The translations under genes were made by a program, and so were the position numbers. Below are positions 55,247 to 63,689 of a DNA stretch of 64,000 bases, in pieces. The stretch is taken from positions 1-64,000 of the forward strand of contig JAVBMQ010000008.1 in the NCBI GenBank assembly GCA_031552335.1. The letters are read 5' to 3'. The DNA is from JAISFI01 sp031552335. Lineage in GTDB: Bacteria > Bacteroidota > Bacteroidia > Bacteroidales > Azobacteroidaceae. The notes below the pieces were generated by a model that made no database searches, was not told where the DNA came from, and saw only the letters and a program-made list of their open reading frames with translations. Position 1 is the first letter of the stretch, and the number at the start of each line of letters is the position of its first letter.

Positions 55247-57949
55247 ATGAAAAACACAATATCCATATTTTTTCTCCTTATCATACAGGGACTTAATATT
55301 ACATATGCTAATGAAAAAATAAACATCAAGTCCCCTGACGAACAGATCGAAGTAAACATAACAGTAGATCAGTCAATTTCTTATTCTGTGATTCATTCCG
55401 GCCAACAATTACTGGCTGAATCGGAGATTGCCCTCGAATTGTCAGATGGAAAGGTATTGGGAAAAGCTCCCCGTTTATCATCTAAAAAAGAAAAACAAAT
55501 CAAGGAAAACATTACATCTCCTTTTTATCGGGTGAAATCTTTTTCTTCTGAGTGTAATGAATTGGATCTGAAGTTCAAAGAAGGATTCGGAATCATTTTC
55601 CGGGTATATAACGAAGGACTTGCTTATCGTTTTTATACTTCTATGAAAAAAGAAATAAAGATCACAAATGAATTGGCTGAATTCAATTTTGATGATGATT
55701 ATGTAACTTATCTCTCACATTCGACCAACAAAAAGGATCCTTTTTCCATGGCCTTTCAGAATACCTATACAGTCAGGCCATTGTCGAACGCAGATACTAC
55801 CCTTGCTTTCCTTCCATTGACTGTAGATTATGGTAATGGAAAAAAACTAACGATCCTTGAATCTGATCTGGAAGATTATCCGGGAATGTTTGTCCGGTCA
55901 CAAGCCCCTCAAAAGAGCCTGAAAGCTGTTTTTGCCCAGCTTCCTGCCACTGTTGATTATTATCCCTGGAGACATCAGCAATATGTAAGTTCCCGTTCCG
56001 GGAATATTGCCGTAACAAAAGGAACGCGGAATTTCCCATGGAGGATACTTGCTATTTCTTCCAAAGACACAGAAATGCCTGTCAATCATATGGTTTATGC
56101 ATTAGCCTCTCCTAACAGGATTGGCAATTATTCCTGGATAAAACCCGGAAAGTCGGCATGGGAATGGTGGAATGACTGGGGCCTTTTCGATGTTGATTTC
56201 CGGGCTGGAATTAATATGCCGACATATCAATATTATATCGATTTTGCGTCACGTTATGGCTTGGAATATGTCATTTTGGATGAAGGTTGGTATAATCCCG
56301 GTGGAGGAGATATGATGACGGTTATACCTGAACTCAATCTCCCGGAACTGGTTGCTTATGCAAAAAACAAAGGTGTCAAACTGATTTTGTGGACTGTTTT
56401 CAATGTTCTTGATAATCAATTGGAAGAAGCTTGTACATATTATTCAAAACTTGGGATTGCCGGCTTCAAAGTCGATTTTCTTGATCGTGATGACCAGAAA
56501 GCGGTACAAATGCTTTACCGAATTGCAGAAACGACAGCCAAATATCAATTGGTATTGGATTTGCATGGTGTCTATAAACCTACCGGTCTGAACCGTACTT
56601 ACCCAAATATCATCAATTTTGAGTCTCTCTTTGGTATGGAAGAGGTCAAATGGAGTACCATTGAAAGAGATATGCCTGAGTATGACGTAACTTTCCCTTT
56701 TATCCGGATGATGACAGGTCCGGTAGATTATACTCCGGGGGCCATGCGTAATGCAACAAAAAAAGATTTCCGTCCGGTTTATTATAATCCGCAAAGTCAG
56801 GGAACCCGTTGCCACCAGTTGGCAACTTATATTGTATTTGATTCTCCACTAACCATGTTGTGTGATGCTCCTGTTTTTTATGAAAAAGAAGATGAGTTTA
56901 CCCGTTTCCTTGCCGGAATTCCTGTCGACGTAGATGAAACAAAGATACTTTCCGGAAAAATGGGCCAGTATATTGTTACAGCAAGGAAAAAGGACAATCG
57001 GTGGTATATCGGTGGATTGACGAATTGGACAGCCCGTGGTTTACAAATTGATTTTTCATTCCTTGAACCAGGGAAAACATATACTATCACTCTCTTCAAA
57101 GATGGAATCAATGCAGAAAAACAAGCATCCGATTATACCCGCGAAGAACAAAAAGTACAAAAAGATACAAAATTAGATATTCATTTAGCCTCCGGAGGTG
57201 GTTTTGCCATTCTTGTAGAAGAGGCTTTGGATGTGAGTATTCGTCCTGTAGCAGTACCAGCCTCTTTAGGCTTATTTCCTTTCTATAAAAAATATATGGA
57301 TGCCAATGAAATCCCTGTCGTATCTTCCGAAAAAGTAAATGATGAGGCTTTAATGAGAACTTGCAAGGTCATTTCTCAAATGCTTTCAAAACGTGAAGAT
57401 GTGAAAAAAGCCATGGTTGCCAAAAATTGCCGGTTTATGGTAATCGCACAAAAAGAAGAAGTTTGCGATATTCCCGAATATGCAGCCATCTGCGATACCC
57501 CGGAAAATATAGCATTTTGGAATAAACGAGCCCGGGGATTTGGCGGCGCTCCCGAAGATGATTATAGCGCCAGCTGCGGGGAAGAAAATATACTTAGCTT
57601 GCCGGGCGATAAATATAAAGGGGAAAGTATCCTTGTTCATGAATTTGCCCATATCATCCATACTGTAGGAATTGTTGGAATTAACCCGAATTTCGACAAT
57701 GAATTGGATGCCCTGTATCAAAAGGCCAAAGCAAGCGGTTTGTGGAAAGATACGTATTGCATCAGTAACAAAGAAGAATACTTTGCAGAAACCGTACAGT
57801 CGTTTTTCGATTGTAACCGTTTTTCCGATAAACCTAACGGAGTACATAATGCGATCAATACAAGATATAAACTGAAAATATATGATCCGGAAATGTATCA
57901 TTTGTTACTTCAATATCTTCCGGAAATCGAACTTGATTTAATGAGATAA
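55247..57949 (+). CDS. GH97 alpha-galactosidase-like enzyme fused to a zincin metallopeptidase-like domain
   Basis: 900 residues, signal peptide (to YANE). GH97 part about 25-665: N-terminal beta-sandwich, barrel with SAWEWWNDWG, YVILDEGWYNPG, and GFKVDFLDRDDQ whose Asp410 corresponds to the nucleophile of the retaining (alpha-galactosidase) GH97 subgroup, plus NFESLFGMEEVKW (acid/base candidate). GH97 enzymes are usually about 620-720 residues. Here about 220 further residues follow with HEFAH at 798-802 (zinc motif HExxH) and a downstream EEYFAET (Glu848) as a possible third ligand. This suggests a metallopeptidase domain on the same chain, an unusual combination. Confidence 0.85.
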   Translation: MKNTISIFFLLIIQGLNITYANEKINIKSPDEQIEVNITVDQSISYSVIHSGQQLLAESEIALELSDGKVLGKAPRLSSKKEKQIKENITSPFYRVKSFSSECNELDLKFKEGFGIIFRVYNEGLAYRFYTSMKKEIKITNELAEFNFDDDYVTYLSHSTNKKDPFSMAFQNTYTVRPLSNADTTLAFLPLTVDYGNGKKLTILESDLEDYPGMFVRSQAPQKSLKAVFAQLPATVDYYPWRHQQYVSSRSGNIAVTKGTRNFPWRILAISSKDTEMPVNHMVYALASPNRIGNYSWIKPGKSAWEWWNDWGLFDVDFRAGINMPTYQYYIDFASRYGLEYVILDEGWYNPGGGDMMTVIPELNLPELVAYAKNKGVKLILWTVFNVLDNQLEEACTYYSKLGIAGFKVDFLDRDDQKAVQMLYRIAETTAKYQLVLDLHGVYKPTGLNRTYPNIINFESLFGMEEVKWSTIERDMPEYDVTFPFIRMMTGPVDYTPGAMRNATKKDFRPVYYNPQSQGTRCHQLATYIVFDSPLTMLCDAPVFYEKEDEFTRFLAGIPVDVDETKILSGKMGQYIVTARKKDNRWYIGGLTNWTARGLQIDFSFLEPGKTYTITLFKDGINAEKQASDYTREEQKVQKDTKLDIHLASGGGFAILVEEALDVSIRPVAVPASLGLFPFYKKYMDANEIPVVSSEKVNDEALMRTCKVISQMLSKREDVKKAMVAKNCRFMVIAQKEEVCDIPEYAAICDTPENIAFWNKRARGFGGAPEDDYSASCGEENILSLPGDKYKGESILVHEFAHIIHTVGIVGINPNFDNELDALYQKAKASGLWKDTYCISNKEEYFAETVQSFFDCNRFSDKPNGVHNAINTRYKLKIYDPEMYHLLLQYLPEIELDLMR

Positions 57950-58006
57950 TTAATAAAATATGTTGTTAAATAATTATAATTCAGTAATTTACAAAATTAT
58001 AAACAG

Positions 58007-60421
58007 ATGAAAAAAGTATCATTTTTACTACTGCTCCTTTCCTGCTCCATGTGGCTCCGTGCACATGAAGCATGTGGATACACCGGGGATCAGAAGGATT
58101 ATCCTTATCATCCGGTGTCTTTTACTCAGGTGAAATTTTCAGATACTTTCTGGGCTCCGCGTATCCGGACTAACCAGGAAGTAACTATCCCGATTGCCCT
58201 GGGACATTGTTATAATACGGGTCGTGTTGATAACTTCAAGAAAGCCGGCGGATTGATGTCCGGTTATTTTAATACACAATTTACTTTTGATGATACCGAT
58301 ATCTACAAAATTATAGAAGGGGCATCTTATTCTATCCAGATGTATCCGAATAAGGATCTGGATGCCAGAATGGATACATTGATCTATTATATCCAGAAAG
58401 CACAGGAGCCTGACGGATATCTTTTTACTGCAAGAACTGCCGGCAAACCGGGAAAGTTACATGATTGGGTAGGGGAGAAGCGCTGGGAAAAAGATCCTGA
58501 CCTGAGCCATGAGCTGTATAACTGCGGACATTTATATGAGGCTGCCGTTGCACATTATCTGGCAACAGGAAAAAGGAGCTTATTGGATGTGGCTATCAAA
58601 AATGCTGATTTGCTGGTGAAAGACTTTGGCCCGGGTAAATTGGCTTATGAACCCGGACACCAGATTGTAGAAATGGGTTTGGCCAAATTATACCGTGTTA
58701 CCGGAAAGAAAGAATATCTTGACCTGGCCAAATTCTTCCTCGACCTGAAGGGGAAAGGACATAGTGGAGAATATAGCCAGACACATAAACCTGTAATCGA
58801 ACAGGATGAGGCTGTAGGCCATGCCGTACGTGCTGCTTATATGTATTCGGGAATGGCAGATGTGGCTGCCCTTACAGGAAATGAAAGTTATTTGCATGCC
58901 ATTGATAAAATATGGGACAATGTGGTGACTAAGAAATACTATATCACCGGAGGAATCGGCGCTACCGGACATGGTGAAGCTTTCGGTAAAAATTACGAAT
59001 TACCTAATATGTCGGCCTATTGTGAAACATGCGCTGCTATTGCCAATGTGTATTGGAATCACAGGTTATTCTTATTGCATGGCGATGCCAAATATTACGA
59101 TATATTGGAAAGAACTTTGTATAATGGTGTCATTTCCGGCATCAGTCTGGCAGGTAACCGCTTTTTTTATCCTAATCCGCTGGAATCTGTGGGTCAGCAT
59201 GGCCGCAGTGAGTGGTTTGGCTGTGCCTGTTGTCCGAGTAATGTTTGCCGTTTTATTCCTTCTATTCCGGGATATGTATATGCTTACAAAGACAACAAAG
59301 TGTATGTCAACTTGTTTGTAGAGAGTGATTCCCATCTGGATATACAGAACAATGAACTTCAATTGACCCAAAAAACCGAATATCCCTGGAAAGGTGATGT
59401 AACAATCGATATCAATCCGAAAAAAGCGCAGACATTTGATCTGATGATCAGGATCCCCGGATGGGCAAAAAACCAGCCTGTTCCCAGTGACTTGTACACT
59501 TATTTCCAACCGGAAAATCAGCCAGTGGTTTTAACCGTAAACGGAAAGAAGATCAATTATACCATTTTGGATAACGGCTATGTTTCTTTGTCCAGGAAAT
59601 GGAAAAAAGGAGATAAAATAACCATCAGTTTTCCGATGGATGTTCACAGAACTATTGCCAACGAAAAAGTAGCAGATGATAAAGGTAAAGTTTCTTTAGA
59701 AAGAGGACCTATCGTTTATTGCCTTGAGTGGCCGGATAACAGTGATAAGGTATTAAGTTCAGTACTGGAAGACCAGGTTGCAATCAACGCAACATTTGCT
59801 CCCGACAAGCTCAACGGAATTGTCCAACTGGAAGCTGATGCCAAAAATGCCAGAAGAAATGAAAACAACGATGTGGTTGTTGAAAACAAACGTCTTACTG
59901 CCATTCCATATTATGCCTGGGCCAATCGCGGATCCGGTGAAATGGCAGTCTGGATTCCCCGTACGCAGGAATTTACCCGTCCGCTTCCACTTCCTACCAT
60001 CTGTACCAGTGCAAAGGTAATGGCTTCTTCTCCGAATAAATCATTGAGTAGCATCAATGACGGATATTGGCCTGCTAATTCCAACGACAGACATGTTCCG
60101 TTTTTCTCTTTGTGGCCTAAAAATAACTCTTCAGAATGGGTTGCTTATGAGTTTGACAGTCCTGCCGTAATTTCTAAAGCCTCTGTATTCTGGTATGATG
60201 ATGGTCCCTGGGGTGGTTGCCGTATTCCTCTTTCCTGGAAAGTGCAGTATAAAGATGCTGATGGAAACTGGAAAGATGTAAATGCCAAAAGAGAGTATAA
60301 ATCTGAAAAAGATGTCTTGAATACAATGGAATTTGATTCGGTAACGGCGAAGGAAGTACGGTTGGTGTTCCAGACTCCGGAGAAAGAATCGTCTGCGGTT
60401 TATGAATTTGAGGTGAAGTAA
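58007..60421 (+). CDS. GH127 beta-L-arabinofuranosidase (second copy)
   Basis: 804 residues with a cleavable signal peptide (to LRAH) instead of a lipobox, so probably periplasmic, unlike the paralogue at 52594. The catalytic site is complete: Glu340, Cys342 (CETCAAIANVYW) and Cys408-Cys409 (FGCACCPSN). The C-terminal appendage (SKASVFWYDDGPWGGCRIPLSW) is similar in type to the first copy. Two copies with different anchoring suggest sequential trimming of beta-L-Araf chains at the surface and in the periplasm. It follows the GH97 fusion by 57 bases; closed by repeat C2. Confidence 0.9.
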   Translation: MKKVSFLLLLLSCSMWLRAHEACGYTGDQKDYPYHPVSFTQVKFSDTFWAPRIRTNQEVTIPIALGHCYNTGRVDNFKKAGGLMSGYFNTQFTFDDTDIYKIIEGASYSIQMYPNKDLDARMDTLIYYIQKAQEPDGYLFTARTAGKPGKLHDWVGEKRWEKDPDLSHELYNCGHLYEAAVAHYLATGKRSLLDVAIKNADLLVKDFGPGKLAYEPGHQIVEMGLAKLYRVTGKKEYLDLAKFFLDLKGKGHSGEYSQTHKPVIEQDEAVGHAVRAAYMYSGMADVAALTGNESYLHAIDKIWDNVVTKKYYITGGIGATGHGEAFGKNYELPNMSAYCETCAAIANVYWNHRLFLLHGDAKYYDILERTLYNGVISGISLAGNRFFYPNPLESVGQHGRSEWFGCACCPSNVCRFIPSIPGYVYAYKDNKVYVNLFVESDSHLDIQNNELQLTQKTEYPWKGDVTIDINPKKAQTFDLMIRIPGWAKNQPVPSDLYTYFQPENQPVVLTVNGKKINYTILDNGYVSLSRKWKKGDKITISFPMDVHRTIANEKVADDKGKVSLERGPIVYCLEWPDNSDKVLSSVLEDQVAINATFAPDKLNGIVQLEADAKNARRNENNDVVVENKRLTAIPYYAWANRGSGEMAVWIPRTQEFTRPLPLPTICTSAKVMASSPNKSLSSINDGYWPANSNDRHVPFFSLWPKNNSSEWVAYEFDSPAVISKASVFWYDDGPWGGCRIPLSWKVQYKDADGNWKDVNAKREYKSEKDVLNTMEFDSVTAKEVRLVFQTPEKESSAVYEFEVK

Positions 60422-60422
60422 T

Positions 60423-60518
60423 TTTTGGACACGAATTGACCGAATTAAACGAATCAGAACGAATCTTTTTTATTGAATTCGTTCTTATTCGTTTAATTCG
60501 TTCAATTCGTGTCCAAAA
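60423..60518. repeat. Intergenic repeat family C, copy C2
   Basis: Arms 60423-60464 and 60477-60518, 42 bases each with two mismatches, begin TTTTGGACACGAATTG, close to copy C1 at 31449-31562. It lies between convergent genes GH127 (+) and CE12 (-), with T-runs at both outer ends, and can act as a bidirectional terminator. Confidence 0.9.
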
Positions 60519-60538
60519 TTTAGTTGGTTTTTCTTTTC

Positions 60539-61837
60539 TCAGTTTCCATCCGGTTTTTGCAAAGAAAAAAATGGAGTAGGCGGTATAAAAAACTTACTCA
60601 TATCATCCGGACAAGCAGGATCATAAGATTGATATTCTTTCAAAATGTATTTCTTTATCGGAATATTATTATCGACAATTCCTTTCAGAATACACCTTGC
60701 TATTTGATATCCTCCATAAGTATTGAAATGAGTATTGTCTGTCAGCGGCTCTTTTTGATTGGGGAAAGTTCCTGCCGGATAATGAACAAAGGCTTTCTTT
60801 GAATCTTCCACTCCCCAGGTTTCATACAGAACGGCACTCATATTGTTAAGGTCTATCAAATAGATATTTTCCTCTTTGGCCAATTTACGAACCGCATCAG
60901 GATATTCTCCGTGTGTATTGATAATTTTTCCGTTTTCGTCAAAAGAGCGACGATGCATCGAAGTTACCAATATGGGAGTTGCTCCTTTTTCCCTTGCTTT
61001 GTCTGCCAGATATTTCAGATCTTTTGTATAGCTTGTATAAGGGCCTTTACTTTCTCCTTTTTGTTTTTGATCGTTGTGTCCGAATTCAATGAATAAGTAA
61101 TCTCCTTTTTTCATTTCGGATAATAGTTTGGCAAATCTTTTTGAAGAGACAAAAGTATTGGCCGCTTCTCCTGATTCTGCGTAATTTGCGATTGCCACAT
61201 GAGGTTTAAAAAATCGGGGAAACATTTGTCCCCAGCCGCACCACGGTTCATCTGCTTCATCTACAACTGTTGAGTTTCCTGCCAAGAAGAGCGTTGGTAC
61301 ATGATTTGTCTTCTTTATTTCAATCTTTCGCACGGAAGGATTTTCTCCGTTAAACTCAAGCGTCAGTTTATCATCCCAGATCAATTTCCCTTGTTCGCGG
61401 GATTTAATCCGGACAGAATCGCTATCTCCTATTTTGTAATTACGGATATTCACAACAAATGTATGTGTAGCGGTTTTCCCTTGGGGAACAGATATGTTTT
61501 CCAACATCAACCTGCGGGATTCGGCTTTCACTGTAGTACATGATTGGGAATGGTCATTGCCGAGATGTACTGTGATTCTGTAATTTCCTTCAGGGACATC
61601 TACCGAAAAGAAAAAAGGATTACCGTTTTTTTGAGAGGTATTCAAATCATAACCATAAGGAGAATGTTGGCCGTATAAGGTATTTTCCTGAACAGAAATA
61701 TATTTGTTTGATTTTTTCCCTGCAAAGTCAAACATGAAAGTAGTTTGCTGTCCGTTTATTTGTATAAACGGGAAAAGGAGACATATGAATAGTAGGGATA
61801 TGCAAATTAACTTTCCCTGAGATTGTTTTTTGATCAT
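60539..61837 (-). CDS. CE12-type rhamnogalacturonan acetylesterase (SGNH hydrolase)
   Basis: 432 residues from MIKKQSQGKLI; a start 24 codons upstream is rejected because it precedes the signal peptide and overlaps the antitoxin gene. N-terminal beta-sandwich (about 30-175, FMFDFAGKK, VDVPEGNYRITVHLGND). SGNH domain follows: block I FLAGNSTVVDE, block II Gly in ANYAESGEAANTF, block III IEFGHNDQ and block V DNTHFNTYGG. This is the CE12 pattern, enzymes that remove acetyl groups from rhamnogalacturonan and other pectic glycans. It supports a pectin-containing wall substrate for the locus. Confidence 0.88.
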   Translation of the reverse strand: MIKKQSQGKLICISLLFICLLFPFIQINGQQTTFMFDFAGKKSNKYISVQENTLYGQHSPYGYDLNTSQKNGNPFFFSVDVPEGNYRITVHLGNDHSQSCTTVKAESRRLMLENISVPQGKTATHTFVVNIRNYKIGDSDSVRIKSREQGKLIWDDKLTLEFNGENPSVRKIEIKKTNHVPTLFLAGNSTVVDEADEPWCGWGQMFPRFFKPHVAIANYAESGEAANTFVSSKRFAKLLSEMKKGDYLFIEFGHNDQKQKGESKGPYTSYTKDLKYLADKAREKGATPILVTSMHRRSFDENGKIINTHGEYPDAVRKLAKEENIYLIDLNNMSAVLYETWGVEDSKKAFVHYPAGTFPNQKEPLTDNTHFNTYGGYQIARCILKGIVDNNIPIKKYILKEYQSYDPACPDDMSKFFIPPTPFFSLQKPDGN

Positions 61838-61893
61838 TTGATTATTAGTAGTATAGATGAAAGAATACAATCTGGTAGAGTTCAAAATAGAAC

Positions 61894-62205
61894 TTATAAC
61901 ATAGCACAAGCTTTTCGTATTTCCTCAAAGCGCATTAATAGTTTTTTGTCTTTTCGTGCTAATTGCATATTATACCGTGTTTGCATATTAACCAACATTT
62001 CAGCTTCAATGCCAAGTGAAGCTTCAAACATCAAAGCAACACTTGCTGTGACAGGGCGTTTTGCATTTAATATCTCATTCAACATAGTATAGGACATTTT
62101 CATTTGCTGGGCAAGTTCTTTCTGAGAAATACCCCGGTATTCTATTTCTTCTTTTAATATTTCACCCGGATGTGTAGGGGTGAATGGATATCCTAAATTT
62201 CCCAT
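61894..62205 (-). CDS. higA: HigA-family antitoxin (XRE-type HTH)
   Basis: 103 residues. The N-terminal TPTHPGEILKEEIEYRGIS followed by QKELAQQMKMSYTMLNEILNAKRPVTASVALMFE is the characteristic HigA/VapI helix-turn-helix. It would bind and neutralise the HigB toxin and repress the operon. It starts four bases after the toxin's original stop, in the usual higBA order (toxin first). The reading frame is intact. Confidence 0.88.
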   Translation of the reverse strand: MGNLGYPFTPTHPGEILKEEIEYRGISQKELAQQMKMSYTMLNEILNAKRPVTASVALMFEASLGIEAEMLVNMQTRYNMQLARKDKKLLMRFEEIRKACAML

Positions 62206-62209
62206 ATTT

Positions 62210-62531
62210 TTATTTGTAATGATTAGATAATTCGATAATTGTACAAATTGTTATGATCGCTTCGTCTTCTTCATTTTTTGAGACTTCAAACTCTAACCGG
62301 TATTGATTATTGACGCGTATGGAAGACAATCCTTTTTTTGTCACCTTGCAATACCTCGTAATGTAAAGAATTGATACGATATAGAGCTTCAATACATGAT
62401 GCATCATTTAATATGTCAATCCGCCTTTTATAATTTACAATTACATTAGGCTGGAATCGGTATTTCTTCTCAGTAGACTTTCCGGTGTAATACAGTTCGG
62501 AAAGGTATTCTTTGTCGAATTTTACGATCAT
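62210..62531 (-). pseudogene. higB: HigB-type toxin, frameshifted in an A7 tract
   Basis: The first frame (from 62531) reads MIVKFDKEYLSELYYTGKST to HYEVLQGDKK and then runs into RIVFHTRQ-stop. Homology continues in the next frame as KKGLSSIRVNNQYRLEFEVS to IIELSNHYK, the expected HigB end. The break falls at a seven-A run (62333-62339; GAC-AAAAAAA-GG). Six As would join the frames. The full toxin would be about 107 residues, a normal RelE/HigB ribosome-dependent mRNA endonuclease. Possible causes are a real frameshift, a slippage site or a sequencing error. Confidence 0.85.
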
Positions 62532-62551
62532 AATCTTTTGTTCTTCTGGGA

Positions 62552-62559
62552 CAAAGATA
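62552..62559 (-). promoter_or_regulatory. -7 element TATCTTTG of the higBA operon
   Basis: The minus strand reads TATCTTTG 20 bases before the HigB ATG at 62531. No S-type upstream block. Confidence 0.5.
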
Positions 62560-62646
62560 ATACATTTATTTATAAATTCACTAAAAAAGAGAATTTTCTA
62601 AATATGAGATTATGTAAAAATAAGATTCAATATAAAAAATGATCTC

Positions 62647-63687
62647 TCAATACCCTGCTTTTTCCTTAATATAACCCCGCGCCCTCTCAATCACACTATC
62701 ATACGGTTTCCCCCATTCAAGCGTCTGGTAAATATCCGGAGCAATCCCTTCTTCAATACTATTTTTATCAGGATCTAATACTGGACTGGCAGAAAATCTT
62801 ACAGACCAGCCATTGGGCAGTTCTGCCGAGAATGGGAATCCGCCCCCTCCACCGGTAGTGGTTCCCATGATACAAACAGTAGGAAGTTGTCTCATCGTGT
62901 TGACAAAGTCATTGGTTGCACTGAAACATTGCCTGCTGGTAAGTACAACTACCGGTTTTTGAAACCCTAAACGGGTAGTAGGTTCTAAGTAGCGGGGATA
63001 AGGTTCTGAAAAATCATTGTGTCCTTTCCCTGTTTTGTGCATGATATATCCGGTCAGGATTTTTTGATTGGTGAACCGCGAGGCCAGGACATCCACATTT
63101 GATAGGGAACCTCCCCCGTTATCCCGTACATCTATGATGATACCATGACAAACTTCCAGTTTTTTGATCACATAATCCAGGTTTCCTTCTCCGATCCCAC
63201 TGGAAAAACTTTCGTAATAAATATATCCCACATTGTCATCCAGTATTTTGTACTGCAGACCGGATGCAATCATATAATCCCGGCCCAGATAAAGGGGGCT
63301 TTTCAATAGGTTGACGTCGAAATTTGATACGGAATCCTGGTACCAGCTATCATAACGCGCAACATTGAAAGGCGCTGACAGATTAACATGTCCGTCGCGT
63401 ACTTCGGCCAACATCTCGGCCAATAGATAAAACAAAGACTCATTACTCATCTGAGGATCAATCCGGGCAGAATAATCACGATATACTTTGTCCCAGTCTA
63501 CCTCTTTTTCCTCAAAAAAGCAGTAGTGTTCATCCATGATCTTCCACAAGGCTTCAAAATTTCCTTTTGGATTATTCTCAAATTCATCGAAATCCATGCA
63601 GGAAGAAAGGAAAAAAATGCTGCAGAAGAAAGACATAACTCTGCCCCAGCGGACGATATGAAACCTATGTGTATCTTTATTCTTCAT
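62647..63687 (-). CDS. S41-family peptidase lipoprotein (C-terminal-processing-protease type)
   Basis: 346 residues from MKNKDTHRF (ATG two bases after the upstream stop; a TTG two codons earlier is less likely). Lipobox FLSSCMD (Cys30). The N-terminal helical region (NPKGNFEALWKIMDEHYCFF) and the tail-specific-protease fold follow: GIIIDVRDNGGG, PVVVLTSRQCFSATNDFV (probable Ser in FSAT), and GTTTGGGGGFPFSAELPNGW. It lacks a clear PDZ domain, as many Bacteroidota S41 lipoproteins do. It may process envelope proteins or peptides. Coupled to the gene upstream. Confidence 0.85.
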   Translation of the reverse strand: MKNKDTHRFHIVRWGRVMSFFCSIFFLSSCMDFDEFENNPKGNFEALWKIMDEHYCFFEEKEVDWDKVYRDYSARIDPQMSNESLFYLLAEMLAEVRDGHVNLSAPFNVARYDSWYQDSVSNFDVNLLKSPLYLGRDYMIASGLQYKILDDNVGYIYYESFSSGIGEGNLDYVIKKLEVCHGIIIDVRDNGGGSLSNVDVLASRFTNQKILTGYIMHKTGKGHNDFSEPYPRYLEPTTRLGFQKPVVVLTSRQCFSATNDFVNTMRQLPTVCIMGTTTGGGGGFPFSAELPNGWSVRFSASPVLDPDKNSIEEGIAPDIYQTLEWGKPYDSVIERARGYIKEKAGY

Positions 63688-63689
63688 TT

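Noticed and set aside
61838..61909. Longer start for the CE12 esterase
   Set aside because: It would overlap the end of the antitoxin gene and places 24 residues before a good signal peptide.
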